A stretch of 64,000 bases of DNA. Origin: Myxococcales bacterium 68-20 (GTDB lineage Bacteria; Myxococcota_A; Polyangia; Polyangiales; Polyangiaceae). Where the stretch lies: assembly GCA_001899635.1 (NCBI GenBank), contig MKVQ01000049.1, positions 89,017 through 153,016 on the forward strand, read 5' to 3'. Shown here one piece after another: positions 1 to 7,907 of the stretch. Made by a program: the position numbers and the translations under genes. The notes beneath the pieces were generated by a model, which made no database searches, was not told the origin of the DNA, and worked only from the letters and a program-made list of their open reading frames with translations. Position 1 is the first letter of the stretch, and each line of letters opens with the position of its first letter.

Positions 1-738
1 CGCGCTGCCGTTGTTCCCGTTCGGGTCCTGATTTGGTTGCCCCATGGTGCCCGAGTTCCCCGGCGCACTCGTGAACCCAGCACTCGCTTTCAGCTCTACA
101 CGCTTGAGGGTCACGTTTGGCGAGCTCGCCACGAATGCGGCGATGCTCGACGGCGATGCATCCGTGCCCGGGACCGACTCAAAACCGATATCTTCGAACC
201 GAACTGCCGCCGTGACTCCGTCGACGTGGAGCGCGTAACCCGTGTCGGTTGGCGCCACCTTGGTCTTGATGCCAGGATCTGGTGCCCACGAGCTGCAGCT
301 GAACCCACCGAAGACGTTGGCGGCTGTCGTGACCTTTACGTGCTCGGCGTAGGGGCCTTCACCGCAAACGTAGATGCGGCGCTTCCCGGCCGAGGGAACC
401 TTCGCGATCGCGGCGGAGATCGTCTTGAACGGCTTCGCCTTCGTTCCATCGTTCGTGTCGTCGCCGGTCGCGCCGTCGACGAAGAGCGCGAACGAATCGA
501 CGATGCAGCCCTTCGCTTCGGGCGAGCTCGCGTCGGCCTTCTCGTTGCAGTCGTCCGGCGCGACCGCGTCGGGCGCGTCTGCATCGCGTCCGTCGCTGCT
601 GCCGCCGTCGCCCGTGTTGCCGCCTGGGATGCACGCGCCGTCGGTGCATCGATCGTCGAGTGACGCTGGGCATGCGGCCAGCGCGGTTGCGATACCCATC
701 AGGCCAATGAGGATCCCCGAGTCTCTCAATTGCTTCAT
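1..738 (-). CDS. DUF1565-type beta-helix lipoprotein (3' end outside window)
   Basis: The reading frame stays open for 246 codons from the ATG at 738 to the window edge, so the C-terminus is missing. The N-terminus is a lipoprotein signal (MKQLRDSGILIGLMGIATAL followed by AACP). An Asp/Gly-rich linker and a DUF1565-like block come next (FVDGATGDDTNDGTKAKPFK, then RRIYVCGEGPYAEHV), which in that family folds as a right-handed beta-helix. It is a diverged paralogue of the lipoprotein at 1103-2554: both share the order of lipobox, DGTKAKPFK-type motif, RRIY(V/I)C, GGF.C and SSIAAFVA. Presumably it is anchored to the outer membrane or surface. No enzymatic residues can be pointed to and its role is unknown. 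Confidence 0.8.
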   Translation of the reverse strand, partial: MKQLRDSGILIGLMGIATALAACPASLDDRCTDGACIPGGNTGDGGSSDGRDADAPDAVAPDDCNEKADASSPEAKGCIVDSFALFVDGATGDDTNDGTKAKPFKTISAAIAKVPSAGKRRIYVCGEGPYAEHVKVTTAANVFGGFSCSSWAPDPGIKTKVAPTDTGYALHVDGVTAAVRFEDIGFESVPGTDASPSSIAAFVASSPNVTLKRVELKASAGFTSAPGNSGTMGQPNQDPNGNNGSA

Positions 739-749
739 GGTGGTCACGC

Positions 750-960
750 TCAGAAGTGAAGCTGGAGGGAGGCGCCGGCGGCTCGCGGGCAAACCTGCGG
801 TGTGCTTCCGTTTAGGAACGCGGTAGTGCTCGATGTCTTCGACGTCGTAGCCGGTCTTCTGTTCGGTGCTCGCGAGGGGGAAGACGATCGCCGGTTCCTT
901 CAGAGCCCCAATGCCTGAAGATGCTCGAGGTGTGCCGGCTCCGGTGCTTCGCCGATTCCG
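750..960 (-). pseudogene. Decayed TPR/PEGA gene fragment
   Basis: Read on the minus strand this gives LKEPAIVFPLASTEQKTGYD followed by VEDIEHYR, which matches the intact protein encoded at 2566-3534 (LKAPAVLFNLASTEQKTGHD, VEAIEHYR). After the TAC CGC codons two bases are missing relative to the intact gene, so the frame shifts. A short tail ending LQLHF and a TGA at 750-752 then leads directly to the neighbouring lipoprotein start. The PEGA and membrane portions are deleted. The 5' boundary is approximate: similarity is clear from about 925 downward. Confidence 0.75.
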
Positions 961-1102
961 GTGAGGCGACCATCGGAGCCGTCAGGCGCAGGAAGGCTCC
1001 CACTCTCGCGAACGATTGTCACCTATGCGGACTGAGCGGTGCGAGAGCTGCCGGGAAGCCAAGTCGCGCGGTCCCGCCGTCGGCGCGGGGGGGCGCGGGA
1101 AG

Positions 1103-2554
1103 CTACTTGATCTCGAGCGTCGGCGCGGAGGCCCCGTCGATGCCGGCGTTGCCTGGTCCGTTGCCGGGACCACCCTTCGTGCCGGCGTTGATGCCGGCCG
1201 TCGTGGCCGTGTCGAGAGTGGGCGCCGATCCCTTGTAGACCACACCGACGGAGACGCCGCCGGCGCCGCCACCCCCCGGAGCGCCATCTCCACCCTTGCC
1301 GCCGTTCCCACCGTTGCATGACGTGCCGCTGCCAGTGCCGCGACTGCCACCGGGAGTCTGACCGGGTTGGCCGGCGACGCCGTCGCCGCCCGCGCCCGCG
1401 GTGGAGGAGGTGAGGGAGGATGCTTCGAATGTCATGGAGGATTGGAACGACACGAGGGCGATGCTCGCGCCGCCGCCTTGTCCGCCGCCGCCGCCAGCGC
1501 CGCCGCATCCTCCAGCGCCGCCGCCGCCGCCGGCACCGCCAACCAGACCCGCTCCGCCGCCCCCTCCTTGGCCGGCTCCGCCGTTTGAGCCATTGACTCC
1601 TGGGGCGGGGTGCCAGCCGTCAGGGGCGAGCATTCCAATGACGGAGGCACCAGCTGCCGGTGGTGGCGCCGCACCAGCAGCCCCGTTTCCTCCGCCCTTG
1701 TTCTCGGAATCGCACTGAGCCACGGAGCCCTTGTTTGATTGTCCGGGGGTCCCATCCCCGCCAGGGGCGCCGCTCACGCCGCCGTTGCCGCCCTTCGTGC
1801 TGACGGTTCCAACGGGGTCGGCGGGGCATCGAACCGGCTTCTCTGCGCCGCCATCCAAACTGGTGGCGCTGTTTCCGTTGAGATCGGCGGGAAAGGTGAA
1901 TGGCGAGAGGACGCCGTTGTCGCCTTTGGCGCCATTGCTCGCGGTGAGGGAGACGCGCTTGAAGGTGACGTCGGAGTTGGCGACGAACGCGGCGATGCTG
2001 GAGGCGCCGGGGGACGTTGCGTCCTTGGCGACGAATGCGATGTCGGCGATGGCGACGCCAGTGGCGCCGGTGATCTTCAGCGCGAGGGCGGTGTTTCCGA
2101 ACTTGGGCCTGTTCTTGGAGGTGCTCCAGTCGCAGGTGAAGCCGCCGAAGAGGCTCGCTCCCGCATGTTTCGCTTCGAGGACGACGTCCTCGGGGTAGTC
2201 GCCTTCGCAGATGTAGATGCGTCGCTTGGTGTCGGAGACCTTGTCGAGGACCGACGTGACGGACTTGAAGGGCTTGGCCTTGGAGCCGTCGCCGGTCGCG
2301 TCGTTGCCCTTCGACGATGAGACGAAGAAGGCCTTCGACTCGTCGAGGCACTCGGGCGCGTCGGGCTTGTTCAGGCACTCGTCGACGGGCGTGGCGTCGT
2401 GGCCGCCGTCCCTGGGGGGCGCCTCGCCGTCGTTGCCGACTTGCGGGCCGCTGCACATACCGAAGTCGCAGTCAGAGCCGACACTACACGCGGCGACGCC
2501 GAGCACGACGGCGACCGCGGCATACGCACTCGAGTACAAGAAGAAGCGACGCAT
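1103..2554 (-). CDS. DUF1565-type beta-helix lipoprotein with glycine-rich C-terminus
   Basis: This is a 483-residue lipoprotein: MRRFFLYSSAYAAVAVVLGV followed by the lipobox AAC, then an Asp-rich linker. Residues about 50-210 hold the DUF1565-like segment (FVSSSKGNDATGDGSKAKPF, RRIYICEGDYPEDV, GGFTCDW), expected to form a right-handed beta-helix. From about 215 to the end the protein is strongly Gly/Ala-rich (GGGGGAGGCGGAGGGGGQGG type), which gives the GCC-repeat look of 1470-1600. The ATG at 2554 is chosen because an AGGGAGG ribosome-binding site lies just upstream; a longer open frame to 3106 overlaps the next gene and has no signal peptide. It probably forms one operon with the TPR/PEGA gene whose stop is 11 bp upstream. 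Function is unknown; surface location is inferred. Confidence 0.85.
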   Translation of the reverse strand: MRRFFLYSSAYAAVAVVLGVAACSVGSDCDFGMCSGPQVGNDGEAPPRDGGHDATPVDECLNKPDAPECLDESKAFFVSSSKGNDATGDGSKAKPFKSVTSVLDKVSDTKRRIYICEGDYPEDVVLEAKHAGASLFGGFTCDWSTSKNRPKFGNTALALKITGATGVAIADIAFVAKDATSPGASSIAAFVANSDVTFKRVSLTASNGAKGDNGVLSPFTFPADLNGNSATSLDGGAEKPVRCPADPVGTVSTKGGNGGVSGAPGGDGTPGQSNKGSVAQCDSENKGGGNGAAGAAPPPAAGASVIGMLAPDGWHPAPGVNGSNGGAGQGGGGGAGLVGGAGGGGGAGGCGGAGGGGGQGGGASIALVSFQSSMTFEASSLTSSTAGAGGDGVAGQPGQTPGGSRGTGSGTSCNGGNGGKGGDGAPGGGGAGGVSVGVVYKGSAPTLDTATTAGINAGTKGGPGNGPGNAGIDGASAPTLEIK

Positions 2555-2559
2555 CCCAA

Positions 2560-2566
2560 CCTCCCT
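2560..2566 (-). promoter_or_regulatory. Strong ribosome-binding site fixing the lipoprotein start
   Basis: AGGGAGG on the minus strand, five bases before the ATG at 2554. Its first base is the last base of the upstream gene's TAA stop (2566-2568), which suggests translational coupling of the two genes. Confidence 0.7.
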
Positions 2567-3534
2567 TAGAAGCGTCCAACCAAGCTGAATCCACCGTAGC
2601 CCGGCGCGGTCACTGGCACCACTCGGGCCGAGCGCTCGGAGCTGGTCGGCCAGAAGACCGCGGCAGCCACGGCGCCCGCTGCGAAGACGGCTCCGCCAAC
2701 GAGAGAGACAGTGCTCAGCGTGACATTCGAATCGCGGTCGTCCTTGAGCTGTCGCGCGATCGTACAGTCCGTGCTCGTGACGCCGATGCAGCTTCCGCCC
2801 TGGAGGCGCGTCTTCGCTTCGTCGACGTTGTCCTGCGCGTTGCTTCGGAAGACGAGCGACAGCACCCCACCCGTGACCGCCACGGCCGCGAGGCCACTCA
2901 CGGTGACGATGCGTGCAGTCGACCAGCCGCCGCCGCTGCCGGTTTCCGGTGGGGCGTAGGTTCCGTCGGTGGCGTTGTCGAAGTCGAGTTTCGCCTTCAC
3001 GACCTGGCCGAGAGGGGCGTCGACCGTGACGCTTTTCACCTTGCCGCTGAAGGCGGCCTCGATGGTGTGTTTGCCTGGGGTGACGGGGACGGGGTCCTTC
3101 GGCCACTCTTCGAGCGGCTTGCCGTCGACGCTGAGCTTGGCGCCGTCGGGGGCGTCGATGTCGACTTGGCCGACCTTTGGCAGAAGAGCGGCGATGTTCT
3201 GCTTGGCCTTGTCGCGCATCGCGTCGGTGATGCGCGTGTCGTTGGTGCTTCCCTTGAGGAAGGCGCGGTAGTGCTCGATGGCTTCGACGTCGTGGCCGGT
3301 CTTCTGCTCGGTGCTCGCGAGATTGAAGAGGACCGCCGGTGCCTTCAGTACTGCGAACGCCTGGAGGAACTTCAGACGCGCCTCCTCGAACTTTGCGTTG
3401 TCCGCGAGCTGCAAGCCTTCGTTGAAGCGCGCCTGCGCCTCGGCCATTGCCGCGTCATCGGCGTGAGCAAGCGTCGCGAACGCGAGCGCAGATACAACGC
3501 ATGCTGCCTGGACGTACCGTCGCATCGTCATCAT
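2566..3534 (-). CDS. TPR/PEGA-domain protein with two C-terminal membrane segments
   Basis: This is a 322-residue protein with a Sec signal peptide (MRRYVQAACVVSALAFATLA, cut near AHA-DD). Helical TPR-like repeats lie at about 28-115 (ARFNEGLQLADNAKFEEARL; NLASTEQKTGHDVEAIEHYR). A PEGA-type beta domain spans about 122-185 (GQVDIDAPDGAKLSVDGKPL through TPGKHTIEA). Two hydrophobic segments at about 206-228 and 275-298 bracket a short loop containing two cysteines. This architecture is common in Polyangiales and usually sits beside secreted lipoproteins, as here; its role is unknown. Three close ATGs (3534, 3531, 3525) could start it, and no strong ribosome-binding site decides between them. A decayed copy lies at 750-960. 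Confidence 0.8.
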   Translation of the reverse strand: MMTMRRYVQAACVVSALAFATLAHADDAAMAEAQARFNEGLQLADNAKFEEARLKFLQAFAVLKAPAVLFNLASTEQKTGHDVEAIEHYRAFLKGSTNDTRITDAMRDKAKQNIAALLPKVGQVDIDAPDGAKLSVDGKPLEEWPKDPVPVTPGKHTIEAAFSGKVKSVTVDAPLGQVVKAKLDFDNATDGTYAPPETGSGGGWSTARIVTVSGLAAVAVTGGVLSLVFRSNAQDNVDEAKTRLQGGSCIGVTSTDCTIARQLKDDRDSNVTLSTVSLVGGAVFAAGAVAAAVFWPTSSERSARVVPVTAPGYGGFSLVGRF

Positions 3535-3700
3535 CTCTCGAAAATTCTGGGTTCCCGCCCCGAGCCGTGAAAATCGGCTCGCGCAGGCTACCGCACGCTC
3601 CCGTTCGAGGCATCGTTTTGCGAGCCCCTCCCGCCAGCGCATCGAGCCAGGCTCCTCCGCGGGGAGGGGAAGGCAGTCCGCAAGTCCCTGAGTCGGGGGA

Positions 3701-4227
3701 CCTCATCGAGTCACTGTGCTCGATGAGGTCGTCACCTCGAGCTAACGACCTCGCCGAGGGGCAGCGCCGATCGGGCGACGGTGTCCGACGAGGTCGTTGA
3801 AGCCGAGTTAAGGATCTCAGGGGCGCCGCCGAGCGGGCAATGGTGTCCGCGGCGGTCGTTAAGCTGAGTTAACGACCTCTGGAGGCGGCGCCGCCGAGCG
3901 GGCGATGTGTCCGCGGCGGTCGTTAAGCCGAGTTAAGGACCTCGGGGAGGAACGCTGCCGAGGGGGCGATGGTCTCCGCGGAGCTCGTCACGTCGAGTCG
4001 GCGACCTCGTGGAGCGGAGGGGCGCCGCAGGATGGAGCCGAGCACACCGTGACGGGCTGTTGAGGTCGTTAACTCGAGTTAGCGACCTCGCGGGGGCGCC
4101 GCCGGAGGTGACGGTGCTCCACGAGTCATCGAGTCTGCGGGGGACTCGTCGAGGAGTGCTGCCGTCTGGGCCGTGGCCGTCGGCTGACGGTTTTCCACTA
4201 GGTCGTCACGCAGCGGCAGCTGACCTC
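3701..4227. repeat. Array of 28-bp palindromes with ~64-bp pitch
   Basis: Six units of an imperfect 12+4+12 palindrome with half-site GAGGTCGTTAAC lie at 3725-3752, 3790-3818, 3852-3879, 3916-3943, 3981-4008 and 4062-4089. Starts are 65, 62, 64, 65 and 81 bp apart. The linkers are also related (GCGCCGCCGAGCGGGC, then ATGGTGTCCGC), so the array is a diverged tandem repeat of about 64 bp. A separate inverted repeat (CCTCATCGAG...CTCGATGAGG) at 3701-3728 precedes it and a degenerate unit sits at 4199-4227. The array fills most of the 859-bp gap between the TPR/PEGA start and the kinase stop; I see no gene in that gap. A perfect isolated copy of the palindrome occurs at 35632-35663. Confidence 0.8.
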
Positions 4228-4393
4228 GTCGAGGGACGATGCCATCACATCAAGCCGCGGAGGGCGTGCATGAGCTCGCGTCGCATCGCGTCGACGATCT
4301 TGTGGCGGATGGTCGCAGCCGGCACGCTCGAGCTCGAAGGTTACGTGCCATATTCGCGTCGGCGTCGTGCGCGACGCGAGCGTGCGCCTCCGG

Positions 4394-6409
4394 TCAGAAG
4401 TGGCGAATGAAGTCGCCGGAGGCCGTTCCGTTCGGTGCCGGGGTTGCGCGGTTGCCCGCCGGCGAGGACGCCGGCGTAGCGTTGCCGGTCGGAGAGGTCG
4501 TCGCTGGAGCGCCCGCCGGCGTAGCGCCTGCCGTTGGAGCACCCTTTGCCGGAGCACCTGTTGCGGAAGCACTTGTTGCTGGAGCGCCCGCCGGCGTAGC
4601 GCCCGCCGTCTTCCCGGCGGCGCTCGGCTTGTGACCCGGCTTCGTCGCAGCGGCTTGCGCTGTCGTCGTCGCGGGCGCGAGCTCGCTCTCCGGCGGCATG
4701 GTCGGCTCTGCTGCCGACGCCGCCGTTGCGGGCGCGGTCGTGGTCGTGGTCGTGGTCGGTACGGCTACGGTCTCTGCCGTCGGCGGGGGCGCCGCGACGT
4801 GGTTCGCGGTGGTCATGGTGCTCGCGTTGCTGCTCGAGCCACGCACGACGACGACCGTCGCCGTGACGAGGCCGATCAGGACCAGCGCGCCGGCGAGCAC
4901 GAACAGACCGGTGCGCGATCGCGGGAGCGCACGGCGCGCGTCGGACGACTGGGACGAGAACGTGTCGCGCGCCGCCGGCGCTGGCACCTCGTCGAGCGTG
5001 ACGGCGGTCCCTGCATGCGCCTGGGCACGAGGGAGCACGCGCGGCGCCGTGCGGGCATCTTCGTCTTGCGGCGAGCTCGCGTGCCGGCCGGCCTTGATGA
5101 CGACCTGCCCCGGGCGCGGTGACATCTCGGCGTCCGGGTTCGACTCACGCTCGCGCTTCGACGGAGGCTTGCCACCCACTACGCCGAGGCCCGCGAGCAG
5201 CGCGTCGGCGTCGGGTGAGGTGTGCTCGCGCCCGCCGACGCCTCGCCACGTCGGGCCCGAGCGCACCGACTCGGGTGGTACGCCGATGAGCGGCACGTCG
5301 CCCAGGCGATCGGTCGCTGGCGACGCCGCGGCCATGTTCTTGCTCGGGGCTCGCGATGTCGAGGTGATCGTGCTCAGCACCTTCGAGAGCGGTCCGTTCC
5401 CTCCGACCTCGATCGGGCCGAGGCCCGCGCGGGCGGCGGCTGCGGCTCCGGCGATGGCAGCGCCGGCTGCGGCGGCGGCTCCGACTCCGCGCTGCGGGGG
5501 CGCATCGAGCGAGGGCCCTTCGGCGGTCAGGTCGTGCGGGTCTTTGCCGTCGCTCGCCCACTCGAGCTCGAAGAGGCGCTCGGCGAACGCATACGCGTCG
5601 TGCGGGCGAACGCGCGGATCCTTCGCGAGCGCCGACTGGATGAGCGTGACGATGGATGCCGGCACCCACGGCGCGAACTTCGAGACCGGCGCCGGGATCT
5701 CTTCGAGCTGCGCCTTCGAGACCCTCGTCCAGTCGTCGTAGTGGTCGAACGGACCGACGCCGGCGAGCATCTCGTAGAGGACGAGGCCGACGGCGTAGAG
5801 GTCGGAGGCGGGCGTCGGTTTGGCGCCGCGGATCTGCTCCGGCGACGCGTAGCTCCATGTGCCGACGAAGGCGCCGTCGTGTTTGCGATCGGCGACGGCG
5901 GAGACGCCGAAGTCGATCAGCTTCACCACCGGTTCGCCGTGGCGAGGGGCGTGGAGGAAGATGTTCTCCGGCTTGATGTCGCGATGGATGACCGGCACCT
6001 CGTTGGTGTGCGCGGCCTGGAGCGCCTCGAGGAGCTGGCGCGTGATCTCGTAGGCGACCCGCGGCGGGACGCGGCCCATCGTGTAGATGACGTCGCGTAC
6101 CGTGCGGCCGGTCAGGAGCTCCATCACGTAGAACGGCGAGCCGTCCGGGAGCGAGTCGTAGTCGAACACCTTGACGATGTTCGGGTGGTCGAGCTGCGCG
6201 AGGATCCGCACCTCGTCGAGGAAGCGCATCCTGTGCTCCTCGTGCTGCGTGAGCTCGGTGCTCATCAGCTTGAGGACGCCCTGGATGTTCGGCGGCTTGA
6301 CGACCTGATAGACGACGCCCATCCCGCCGGCGCCGAGCGGCTTCACCACCTGATACTTGGTGCCGGGGATGGTCGCGCCGACCTCGAGCTCGGGGCCTTT
6401 CGCAGACAT
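4394..6409 (-). CDS. Transmembrane Ser/Thr protein kinase
   Basis: This is a 671-residue Hanks-type kinase. The N-terminal kinase domain (about 18-280) has the glycine loop GAGGMGVVY (26-34), the catalytic loop HRDIKPENIF near 140 and DFGVSA near 164. A single transmembrane helix (GLFVLAGALVLIGLVTATVV) lies near 500-520. The remaining C-terminal part is an Ala/Pro/Thr/Gly low-complexity tail (repeats of the TPAGAPAT kind), presumably outside the cytoplasmic membrane, with no recognised sensor domain. The ATG at 6409 overlaps the TGA of the upstream amidohydrolase (TGATG), so the two are translationally coupled. A longer frame to 6436 exists but lies inside the upstream gene. Substrate unknown. 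Confidence 0.9.
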   Translation of the reverse strand: MSAKGPELEVGATIPGTKYQVVKPLGAGGMGVVYQVVKPPNIQGVLKLMSTELTQHEEHRMRFLDEVRILAQLDHPNIVKVFDYDSLPDGSPFYVMELLTGRTVRDVIYTMGRVPPRVAYEITRQLLEALQAAHTNEVPVIHRDIKPENIFLHAPRHGEPVVKLIDFGVSAVADRKHDGAFVGTWSYASPEQIRGAKPTPASDLYAVGLVLYEMLAGVGPFDHYDDWTRVSKAQLEEIPAPVSKFAPWVPASIVTLIQSALAKDPRVRPHDAYAFAERLFELEWASDGKDPHDLTAEGPSLDAPPQRGVGAAAAAGAAIAGAAAAARAGLGPIEVGGNGPLSKVLSTITSTSRAPSKNMAAASPATDRLGDVPLIGVPPESVRSGPTWRGVGGREHTSPDADALLAGLGVVGGKPPSKRERESNPDAEMSPRPGQVVIKAGRHASSPQDEDARTAPRVLPRAQAHAGTAVTLDEVPAPAARDTFSSQSSDARRALPRSRTGLFVLAGALVLIGLVTATVVVVRGSSSNASTMTTANHVAAPPPTAETVAVPTTTTTTTAPATAASAAEPTMPPESELAPATTTAQAAATKPGHKPSAAGKTAGATPAGAPATSASATGAPAKGAPTAGATPAGAPATTSPTGNATPASSPAGNRATPAPNGTASGDFIRHF

Positions 6410-7779
6410 CAGTAGTACCCCTGCATCCTCTCCCACAGCCGGCTCGCCGCGGGCCGCGCTCGGCCGATGAGCGCGCGCTCGTCGACGTTGACGAGCGCGC
6501 GGTCGCGAACGACGAACCGTCCCCCGACGATGGTGTGGCGCACGCTGGCCGTCGACCAGCCACGCACCAGGTGCTCGATCACGTTCGACTGGTTCATCGG
6601 CGTGAGCGGATTGTAATCGAGGATTGCGAGATCGGCGCGTGCTCCTGCTGCGATGCGTGGCGGAGCGGGATCGGCGAAGAGATGGCCCGCCATCACCTGG
6701 CCTGCCGCGATCCGGGCGCCGATCTCGCGGCCTAGGCCGTCCTTCGCCTCGTCGTGGCGGAAGCCGTAGGCGCGGGCCTCGGCGAGGATGTCACCGTCGA
6801 GCCCGTCCGTGCCGAGCACGACGTGGTCACCGGAGCCGCCGAAGAGGCCGACGCCGTGACGCATGTTCGAGCGCGGGTTGGTCGCGACGAAGGCACCCGC
6901 CCGCGCGAGCTGCTGCACGACGTCGGGCGTGAGCTCGTTCGCCTGCGCGATGACCGAGTCGGTGCGCGCGATGCCGAGCCGCTCGAGGCGCTGCTCGAGG
7001 CGTGTCCGCTTGTTGAGCTCGGCGTCCAGCGCGTCGGTCGCGTCCTCGGCGACGTGGAGGTGGAGGCCGACTCCGAACTCGTCGGCGATGGCGCGGAGCG
7101 CGTCGAGCGTGTCGTCGTTGAGGGAGAGCATCGCGTGCGCGCCGACGAGCGCGCGGTGCTGCGTCGTGCCCGCGCGCACCTTCTTCAGGAAGCGACGGTT
7201 CTCGCTGAGCGCGGCGTCGCGGCGCGCCCGTCCCTCGCGATCGCTCGTCTCGTACGCGAGCACGCCCCGGATGCCGACCTCGTCGAGCGCGGCCTCGATC
7301 CGATCGAGCGAGCCGTCGATCGCGCGCGGCGACGAGTGGAGGTCGACGACGCACGCGGCGCCAGCCTTCGCCGCCATCGCTGCGCCCGCCAGCGCGGACG
7401 CATGCACGAGGTCGTCGTCGAGTGCCTTGTCGAGCGGCCACCAGATCCACTGGAGGTGATCGGTCAGCGTCTGCGGCGTCGACGCAGGTGGAGGCATCCC
7501 GCACGTGAGCGCCATGTAGAGATGCGTGTGGCCGACGACGAAGGCGGGCGTGACGATGCAGTCGTGCACGTCGACGCGCGGGAGCCCGTCCGGGATCTTC
7601 CCGCCGACCTGGACGATCTGCGACCCGCGGATCACGACGTCCGCCTGTCCCATCCGCGTCGGATGAAGCTCGAGGAGCGTGCCGCCTGCGAGCACGATCG
7701 CCTGCTCGGTGATCCGCGCGACCTCGTCTGCGCCGACGGTGGGCGCAGCCGAGCGGAGCGTGCTCTCCGAGGGCAACAT
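6409..7779 (-). CDS. SsnA-like amidohydrolase (cytosine/guanine deaminase superfamily)
   Basis: This 456-residue protein has the layout of the SsnA/atrazine-chlorohydrolase branch of amidohydrolases, which typically deaminate purines, pyrimidines or related heterocycles in the cytoplasm. Visible metal-site residues are H84 and H86 (GHTHLYMAL), H240/H242 with E245 (GLHLHVAED) and D325 (LGTDGLDGD); NPRSNM (301-306) is the family's usual loop. The segment DLHSSPRAIDGSLDRIE is SsnA-like. The position where relatives carry a His before the NPRSNM strand reads IAQAN here (Q279), so a frequently conserved active-site His may be absent. It is divergent from allantoinase (128 bp between starts) beside a urate-degradation cluster, so a purine-related substrate is a reasonable inference. 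Specificity cannot be read from sequence. Confidence 0.8.
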   Translation of the reverse strand: MLPSESTLRSAAPTVGADEVARITEQAIVLAGGTLLELHPTRMGQADVVIRGSQIVQVGGKIPDGLPRVDVHDCIVTPAFVVGHTHLYMALTCGMPPPASTPQTLTDHLQWIWWPLDKALDDDLVHASALAGAAMAAKAGAACVVDLHSSPRAIDGSLDRIEAALDEVGIRGVLAYETSDREGRARRDAALSENRRFLKKVRAGTTQHRALVGAHAMLSLNDDTLDALRAIADEFGVGLHLHVAEDATDALDAELNKRTRLEQRLERLGIARTDSVIAQANELTPDVVQQLARAGAFVATNPRSNMRHGVGLFGGSGDHVVLGTDGLDGDILAEARAYGFRHDEAKDGLGREIGARIAAGQVMAGHLFADPAPPRIAAGARADLAILDYNPLTPMNQSNVIEHLVRGWSTASVRHTIVGGRFVVRDRALVNVDERALIGRARPAASRLWERMQGYY

Positions 7780-7907
7780 GACCCGACTGAGTATAGGCCA
7801 CTCGCCCCGAGCGATCCCACCTCGAGTGCCGGCGGGGGCCGGGCAGCTCTGGGGCGCATCCCGATTCTCGACGCGGACGACGATCGAGCGAGATAGGCTC
7901 GGTCGCC

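Noticed and set aside
2555-3106. N-terminal extension of the beta-helix lipoprotein up to 3106.
   Set aside because: It lies wholly inside the TPR/PEGA gene in another frame. The ATG at 2554 has a strong ribosome-binding site and begins a signal peptide.
3725-4089. CRISPR array.
   Set aside because: The repeats are palindromes and the sequences between them are themselves related, not unique spacers. No cas genes are nearby.
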